DNA of 64,000 bases from Aurantiacibacter gangjinensis. Its GTDB lineage: Bacteria; Pseudomonadota; Alphaproteobacteria; Sphingomonadales; Sphingomonadaceae. This document shows positions 59,046 through 64,000 of the stretch, piece after piece; position 1 is the stretch's first letter; every line of letters starts with the position of its first letter. The notes under the pieces were generated by a model. That model was not told where the DNA came from and searched no databases. It was given only the letters and a program-made list of their open reading frames with translations. Made by a program: the position numbers and the translations under genes. The DNA is taken from assembly GCF_001886695.1 (NCBI RefSeq), contig NZ_CP018097.1, forward strand, positions 1,135,001 through 1,199,000, written 5' to 3'.

Positions 59046-61439
59046 TTGGGACAGGATAAACGCGCAAATCGCTTCAGGACTTGGCACGGTGCAGGAATGG
59101 TGGCGGCCTTTGCGCTGCTGACGGCCTGCGGCGGAGGCGGATCGCCGCCGATCATCCGGGCACCTGCTCCGGCCCCTACGCCTACGCCTACCCCAACGCC
59201 GACACCTACGCCCACGCCTACGCCGCCTCCTTCGGGCAATTTTCCGGTCGTGGCTGCGCCTTCGGCGTTCAATACGTCGGAGTATCGCAGGTCGGACGGT
59301 CCATCCCAGCACAATGCTGCAAGCGCTTGGGCGAGCGGGCATACCGGCGACGGTGTCACGATTGCCGTCATCGATACCGGCATTGATCTTGACAATCCGG
59401 AATTTGCCGGCCGGCTATCGAATGCCTCGACGGACATCTTCGGTACGCGTCCGGTCGAAGGCCCGGACGACCATGGCAATCTTGTCTCCTTGGTTGCTGC
59501 TGCCGCGCGCGACAATACCGGTATTTTGGGCATCGCATACGACGCGACCGTGCTGGCAATTCGTGCGGATACTCCGGGCAGTTGCGGTGGTGACAATGCG
59601 GAGGATCCCTCGACCGATTGCACCTTCAGCAACACAGCCATCGCCAACAGTATCGATTACGCTGTGGCCAATGCCGCGAAGGTCATCAACATCTCGCTCG
59701 GGGGTGAGGGTGGGCTCAACCAGGCCTTGCGGGTTGCCATCGACAATGCGGTCGCCAACGGCGTTCTTATCATTGTTGCAGCCGGAAACGACGGACGCGC
59801 CGAACTCACTAACTTCGGCAGCGAATTCGCCGCGCGGGGTAATGGCGGTGTGCTTATCGTCGGGTCCGTCGATAAAGATTACGGAATCTCGGACTTCTCC
59901 AACAAGGCGGGGGCCAATCCGGATTTCTACATCGCCGCGCGCGGCGAAGAAGTCTGCTGCGTTTACGAGAATGGCGAGATTCTCGTCGAGACAATCGACG
60001 GCGATCAATTCGTGTATCTTTTCTCCGGCACGAGCTTTGCTTCGCCACAAGTCGCTGGCGCGGCAGCATTGCTTGCGCAGGCATTTCCAAATCTGACCGG
60101 TGCTGAAATCGCGGAAATCCTGCTGCGTTCGGCATTCGATGCGGGAGCGACCGGCGAAGATCCCGTCTTCGGCCAGGGCATCATGGATATCAACCGTGCC
60201 TTCCAGCCGATCGGCACGACGACGCTGGCAGCGGCCACCACCGCCTTTGCTCTTAGCGATACCAGCGGCATCGCTTCGCCCGCCATGGGCGACGCTTTCA
60301 GGACGGCATCGCTGCCCGCCGTCATCACCGATGAGTTCGACCGTGCCTTCGAGACGAACCTCGCAGGCACGCTGCGCGGTGCGGAAGTGCCGCAGCGCCT
60401 GAACGGCGCGCTTGCCGGCAATGCGCGGCATGTCGGTGGCGGGACGCAGGCGGCGAGCGTCGCCTTCTCCATCGATGCAAGCGGGGCGCAGCCGCCGCGA
60501 GCGCAGGCTTTGCAACTGACAAGCGAGCAATCCGAAGCAGCCCGCGTGCTGGCAGCGCGCGTCGCCATGCAGATTGCGCCGGGCACACAGTTCGGCTTCG
60601 CTTACCGCCAGGGTGCGGATGGGCTGGTGGCGACCTTGCAGGGGCAGGAACGTCCGGCCTTCATGATTGCCCGCGATGCCGCCGGTGAAAGCGGGATGAT
60701 AGCGCGCAGCGACACCGCCTTTGCGCTGCGTCACCGGCTTGGCGATTGGGGCCTCACCGTTAGCGCCCAGACCGGCGTCACCATCACCGCTGCGGAGCAG
60801 CGCCGCACAGCGCAATTGCTGGGTCGCCGCGCCGAAGAGGATCTGGCCAGCTTCGGCCTGTCGTTCGACCGTGATTTCGGGGACTTCGACACGGCGCTTG
60901 GCCTGACCTGGACTATGGAAGACAACACCGTCCTCGGTGCTCGCTTCCACGAAGGCTTTGGCATTGCGGGCAGCGACACTCTGTTCGTCGATGCCGAGAT
61001 GGGCTGGCGCATCGCCGATGGCTGGCGTCTTGGCGGCGCATACCGGCAGGGCTTCACGCGCGTGGCCGATGCGCCGCTGCTGGCAGACAATTCGCAGATC
61101 GGCAGCAATGCATGGTCGCTCGACATCCAGCGCGTCGGCGTCTTTGCCGGAGCCGATCGCATGGCGCTGCGCATTTCGCAGCCGCTGCGCGTGCAATCGG
61201 GCGGGCTGAATCTCAATCTGCCGGTCGCCTATGATTACGAGACGCTGACAGCCGAATACGGCCTGCGCACACTGAGCCTCACGCCGCAGGGGCGCGAAAT
61301 GACTGGCGAATTGTCGTGGATCGGCCAGCTATGGGGCGGCAGTGCTGCGGCGAGCCTATTCTACCGCCGCGATCCCGGCCATTTCGAAACCGTACCGGAC
61401 GATATGGGCGTGGGCCTGCGCTGGAGCCGCGACTTCTAA
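59046..61439 (+). CDS. S8 (subtilisin-like) autotransporter-type serine protease
   Basis: A 797-residue protein. A lipoprotein-like signal (LLTACGGGG) is followed by a PTPTPT linker, then the subtilisin domain. D110 (AVIDTGID), H143 (DDHGNLVS, a divergent form of HGTxVAG), N248 (AAGNDG) and S330 (FSGTSFASPQVAGAAAL) give the full catalytic set. After about residue 385 a Ser/Ala-rich spacer leads to a long C-terminal beta-barrel-like domain of about 280 residues ending in LRWSRDF, resembling autotransporter anchors. The start is a TTG at 59046 preceded by AAAGGGA. It probably ends up on the cell surface or is released from it. Confidence 0.92.
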   Translation: MGQDKRANRFRTWHGAGMVAAFALLTACGGGGSPPIIRAPAPAPTPTPTPTPTPTPTPTPPPSGNFPVVAAPSAFNTSEYRRSDGPSQHNAASAWASGHTGDGVTIAVIDTGIDLDNPEFAGRLSNASTDIFGTRPVEGPDDHGNLVSLVAAAARDNTGILGIAYDATVLAIRADTPGSCGGDNAEDPSTDCTFSNTAIANSIDYAVANAAKVINISLGGEGGLNQALRVAIDNAVANGVLIIVAAGNDGRAELTNFGSEFAARGNGGVLIVGSVDKDYGISDFSNKAGANPDFYIAARGEEVCCVYENGEILVETIDGDQFVYLFSGTSFASPQVAGAAALLAQAFPNLTGAEIAEILLRSAFDAGATGEDPVFGQGIMDINRAFQPIGTTTLAAATTAFALSDTSGIASPAMGDAFRTASLPAVITDEFDRAFETNLAGTLRGAEVPQRLNGALAGNARHVGGGTQAASVAFSIDASGAQPPRAQALQLTSEQSEAARVLAARVAMQIAPGTQFGFAYRQGADGLVATLQGQERPAFMIARDAAGESGMIARSDTAFALRHRLGDWGLTVSAQTGVTITAAEQRRTAQLLGRRAEEDLASFGLSFDRDFGDFDTALGLTWTMEDNTVLGARFHEGFGIAGSDTLFVDAEMGWRIADGWRLGGAYRQGFTRVADAPLLADNSQIGSNAWSLDIQRVGVFAGADRMALRISQPLRVQSGGLNLNLPVAYDYETLTAEYGLRTLSLTPQGREMTGELSWIGQLWGGSAAASLFYRRDPGHFETVPDDMGVGLRWSRDF

Positions 61440-62089
61440 CGCATCAGCTCGCGGGTGAAATCGACCAGCCCCGTCTGGCGGGCGCGCTTCATGCGTTCCG
61501 CTTTCAGGATGGTCAGCACCTTGGAAAAGCAGCTGTCGATATCGTCATTGATGACGACGTAATCATAGCCGTCCCAATGGCTGATTTCGAAGCGTGCGCG
61601 GTCCATCCTGCCCTGGATCACATCCTCGCTATCGGTGGCGCGGCTGCGTAGGCGATGCTCCAGTTCCTGGATGCTGGGCGGCAGCAGGAATACCCGCACG
61701 ACATCGGTTTCCATGCGCTGGTAGAGCTGCTGCGTGCCCTGCCAGTCGATGTCGAAGAGGAAATCGTCGCCCGCTTTCAGGCCCGCCTTGATCTGCGCTT
61801 TCGGCGTTCCGTAGCTATTGCCAAAAACGGTAGCCCATTCGAGGAATTCGCCGTCCGCCACCATCCGGTCGAATGTCGGCTGGTCGACGAAGTGATAATC
61901 GCGGCCATCCACTTCGCCCGGGCGCATGGCACGGGTCGTCACCGATACGGACATGCCGATTCCGTCGACATCGGCCAGCAATTTGCGTGCGATGGTCGTT
62001 TTCCCCGCGCCCGACGGCGAGGAAAGGATGAACATCAGCCCGCGGCGGGCCAACGGGGTCTTCGGATCGGAATGCGGGGAATCGGCCAT
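61436..62089 (-). CDS. gmk: Guanylate kinase
   Basis: A 217-residue nucleotide kinase. LSSPSGAGKTTIARKLL is the phosphate loop, SVTTRAMRPGEVDGRDYHFV the GMP-binding segment, and GNSYGTPKAQI with LFDIDWQGTQQL complete the site. It phosphorylates GMP to GDP with ATP and is essential for nucleotide supply. Its end overlaps the S8 protease end on the other strand by 4 bases. Confidence 0.98.
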   Translation of the reverse strand: MADSPHSDPKTPLARRGLMFILSSPSGAGKTTIARKLLADVDGIGMSVSVTTRAMRPGEVDGRDYHFVDQPTFDRMVADGEFLEWATVFGNSYGTPKAQIKAGLKAGDDFLFDIDWQGTQQLYQRMETDVVRVFLLPPSIQELEHRLRSRATDSEDVIQGRMDRARFEISHWDGYDYVVINDDIDSCFSKVLTILKAERMKRARQTGLVDFTRELMR

Positions 62090-62140
62090 GCACCGCTATT
62101 GCGCAGCGCTTGGTGTGCAATCAAGCCCTGCGCACCAGTC

Positions 62141-62608
62141 TCACACCATGGAATCGGGATCGGCCTGCTTGGACAGGAATGCTTCGCCAGCCTTGCGCGC
62201 AGCCCGGCGCGAGCGGCCACGGTCGAAAAGCAGCTTTCCGGCCGCAACGGAGCCGACGATCATCGCGCCCGGCACCGATTTCGTGGCGAACTTCGTCACT
62301 CCATAGGCTGCCAGCGAATGCATGATCGATTTGTTATCGATCGCCTCACGCGCGAACGCGCTGCCATAGCGCTTGCCCAGCATGGCCTTTTCGACCGTTT
62401 GGCGCGTTATTCGCCCAATCACGCGAATCACGATATCGGCCAGCAGCAGATTGGTTGCAGGATTGGTGGAAGGGCCCGGCACATCGCCGGGTGCGCCTGC
62501 CAGCTTGTCAGAAACGGTATCTGTCACATGGTCGCTGGTCGCGCCGCGACTCTTGCGGCGGCTGCGAACGAGACGGTGGATGGTTGCGCGGTCTGGCAGG
62601 TCTGTCAT
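62141..62608 (-). CDS. Hypothetical protein
   Basis: A 155-residue basic helical protein (TIHRLVRSRRKSRGATSDHV at the start, RGRSRRAARKAGEAFLSKQA at the end). The middle holds two weakly hydrophobic stretches (NLLLADIVIRVIGRITRQTV and AMIVGSVAAGKLLFDRG) that could lie on a membrane, as in DUF4235-type or small phage-shock-like proteins. No confident family. ATG 62608; 42 bases separate its start from the sspB stop. Both neighbours are housekeeping genes. Confidence 0.65.
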   Translation of the reverse strand: MTDLPDRATIHRLVRSRRKSRGATSDHVTDTVSDKLAGAPGDVPGPSTNPATNLLLADIVIRVIGRITRQTVEKAMLGKRYGSAFAREAIDNKSIMHSLAAYGVTKFATKSVPGAMIVGSVAAGKLLFDRGRSRRAARKAGEAFLSKQADPDSMV

Positions 62609-62649
62609 GGCGTGGCCCCTTCGGCGTGCGCCGGATTAGGGCGGACGCG

Positions 62650-63162
62650 TTATTTCTTGCGGCCGAAATCGACCGTGACGACATTGGAGCCGTCTTCAGT
62701 AGTGGCAACGTCCTCCACCTTGCGGCGTTCCTCGGCGGTGCCCCCGTCGTTCTCCGCATCCTCGTGCTCGGTCGCCGGATCGTCTTCCATCGCGGCTTGG
62801 AATTGCAGGCCGAAATCCACTGCCGGATCGACGAAAGCGGTGATTGCCGAATAGGGGATGGAGAGCTTGGAGGGGATCTGGTTGAAGCTGAGGCCGACCG
62901 AAAATCCGTCGTCGCGCACGTCCAGGTCCCAGAACTTGTTCTGCAAGACGATGGTCATCTCGTCCGGAAACCGTTCATGCAGGCTGGCGGGGATATCGAC
63001 GCCCGGTGCTGCCGTCTTGAATGTGATGTAGAAATGATGGTTGCCCGGCAGGGTACCGCCATCGGTCTGCACCTGGCCGAGCACGCGGCCCACGACGGCG
63101 CGCAGGGCTTCCTGCACGATTTCATCGTACGGGATCAGGCTATCGGGCGTATCGTCGCTCAT
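62650..63162 (-). CDS. sspB: ClpXP adaptor SspB
   Basis: A 170-residue protein. PYDEIVQEALRAVVGRVLGQ, NHHFYITFKTAAPGVDIPAS, LHERFPDEMTIVLQNKFWDL and FSVGLSFNQIPSKLSIPYSA are the alphaproteobacterial SspB domain that binds ssrA-tagged proteins. An acidic linker leads to the C-terminal EDGSNVVTVDFGRKK, the tail that docks on ClpX. It delivers substrates to the ClpXP protease. ATG 63162 gives the normal MSDDTPDSL start. It is divergent from hisB with a gap of 107 bases. Confidence 0.95.
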   Translation of the reverse strand: MSDDTPDSLIPYDEIVQEALRAVVGRVLGQVQTDGGTLPGNHHFYITFKTAAPGVDIPASLHERFPDEMTIVLQNKFWDLDVRDDGFSVGLSFNQIPSKLSIPYSAITAFVDPAVDFGLQFQAAMEDDPATEHEDAENDGGTAEERRKVEDVATTEDGSNVVTVDFGRKK

Positions 63163-63269
63163 GCGTGGTGTGGTGACGCCACGCGGGCGCAAAATCAAGC
63201 CGGAATCGCCGGAATTGCACGCCTCTCCCCGCTTGCGTGCGCGCGCCAGACGCTTATAGGCTGCCACCC

Positions 63270-63863
63270 ATGCGTACAGGGCGAATAGAGCGGAAAACGG
63301 CGGAAACCGATATCCTCGTCGAGGTGAATCTCGATGGTACGGGCCGCTACGACATTTCCACCGGCATCGGCTTTCTCGATCACATGGTGGAGCAGGTGAG
63401 CCGCCATTCGCTGATCGACATCACGATGAAGGTCGATGGCGACCTGCATGTGGACCAGCACCACACCACCGAAGACAGCGCCATCGCGCTGGGCCAGGCC
63501 TTTGCGCAGGCGCTGGGCGACAAGGCAGGCATCGGCCGATATGGCGAAGCACACAGCCCGATGGACGAGACGCTGGCACGCGTCGTGCTGGATATTTCAG
63601 GTAGGCCCTATCTGGTGTGGAAGGCCCGCTTCACGCAGGAAAAGCTGGGCGAATGGGATACAGAGCTGATCGAGCACTGGTTCCATTCCGTCGCGCAAAG
63701 CGCCGGGCTGACGCTGCATTGTCAGGTGCTGTATGGCAGCAACAACCACCACATTTGCGAGGCGCTGTATAAGGGTTTTGCCCGCGCCATGCGGCAGGCG
63801 GTCGAACTGGATGAGCGCAAGGGCGGCGCAGTGCCCAGCACAAAGGGTCAGCTTGGTGGCTAA
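63270..63863 (+). CDS. hisB: Imidazoleglycerol-phosphate dehydratase
   Basis: A 197-residue enzyme of histidine synthesis. [40 protein letters not shown] and the second metal-binding repeat [19 protein letters not shown], then [20 protein letters not shown], cover both manganese sites. This is the monofunctional form, without the phosphatase domain of E. coli HisB. ATG 63270 is used; an in-frame start at 63237 is less typical. The next his genes (usually hisH, hisA) would lie beyond the right edge. Confidence 0.97.
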   Translation: MRTGRIERKTAETDILVEVNLDGTGRYDISTGIGFLDHMVEQVSRHSLIDITMKVDGDLHVDQHHTTEDSAIALGQAFAQALGDKAGIGRYGEAHSPMDETLARVVLDISGRPYLVWKARFTQEKLGEWDTELIEHWFHSVAQSAGLTLHCQVLYGSNNHHICEALYKGFARAMRQAVELDERKGGAVPSTKGQLGG

Positions 63864-63876
63864 TCGTCTGCTTTTC

Positions 63877-63896
63877 GCACGCCCATCCGGGCGTGC
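63877..63896. other. Hairpin after hisB and end of window
   Basis: GCACGCCC-ATCC-GGGCGTGC is a perfect stem 13 bases after the hisB stop, without a T-run. The remaining 100 bases to the window edge are GC-rich, with no gene start I can support. Confidence 0.5.
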
Positions 63897-64000
63897 GTCC
63901 TCGCTAGACGGCCTCCGCTGCGCTGCGGCCCCGCTGCGGGCGGGCGGTCGCCCTTGCGGTTGCTGCGCAACCGTGGGCCTCTGAAATGTCTCAAGCAATC

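Overview
The window reads as a chromosomal segment of a pigmented alphaproteobacterium of the order Sphingomonadales, most likely an Erythrobacteraceae relative. This is inferred from several things. The DNA is GC-rich and densely coded. There is a crtY-crtI...crtB carotenoid block. Four sites match the alphaproteobacterial EcfG general-stress promoter (GGAAC-N16/17-CGTT). There are many MipA, FAS1, DUF2585, S9/S41/S8 peptidase and 'PTPTPT'-linker lipoprotein genes. No rRNA, prophage, complete insertion sequence or CRISPR array is visible. One tRNA (Gly, anticodon CCC) and one TPP riboswitch are present.

Layout. 1-4.7 kb: a fructosamine-kinase-like gene running in from the left, then a valine-catabolism pair (isobutyryl-CoA dehydrogenase and 3-hydroxyisobutyryl-CoA hydrolase) with small lipoproteins, and a MaoC hydratase. 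4.7-7.2 kb: a NarL-type two-component pair. 7.3-14.2 kb: a tightly overlapping six-gene operon (ketosynthase III, extended SDR, metallo-beta-lactamase-fold hydrolase, PaaK-like adenylating enzyme, ATP-grasp ligase, Rieske oxygenase) with a divergent TetR regulator. This is the best candidate for an undescribed biosynthetic system. 14.2-20 kb: tRNA-Gly, Dps, 6-phosphogluconolactonase, NUDIX, DinB, MFS efflux, aldo/keto reductase. 20-28 kb: biotin-dependent acyl-CoA carboxylase alpha subunit and the carotenoid genes. A LOG-family gene and a DUF559 nuclease-like gene bracketed by inverted palindromic repeats lie between crtI and crtB. 28-40 kb: MipA, a winged-helix/membrane pair behind three tandem operators, an S9 peptidase, a catalytically degenerate SRAP protein beside a 2OG-oxygenase-like gene, an AbgT transporter, a beta-propeller lipoprotein and a YadA-type adhesin.

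40-46 kb: riboswitch-controlled thiC, an AT-richer HEPN-like gene, and an AbrB/Doc toxin-antitoxin pair split by a palindromic repeat. 45-58 kb: a stress-related stretch with a ribosome hibernation factor, PNPOx-like and FAS1 proteins, a permuted photolyase-like flavoprotein, a six-repeat Tat lipoprotein, tandem paralogous exported proteins, and an EcfG-type cluster of DUF2945, DUF3008, DUF3140 and DUF427 proteins. 58-64 kb: dapD, an S8 autotransporter-like protease, gmk, sspB and hisB.

Most genes overlap by 1-11 bases with the next gene in their operon, often as ATGA or GTGA, so translational coupling is widespread. All functional calls come from motif recognition by eye; no database search was run. 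Start codons were chosen from Shine-Dalgarno sequences, overlaps and family N-termini where these were visible.
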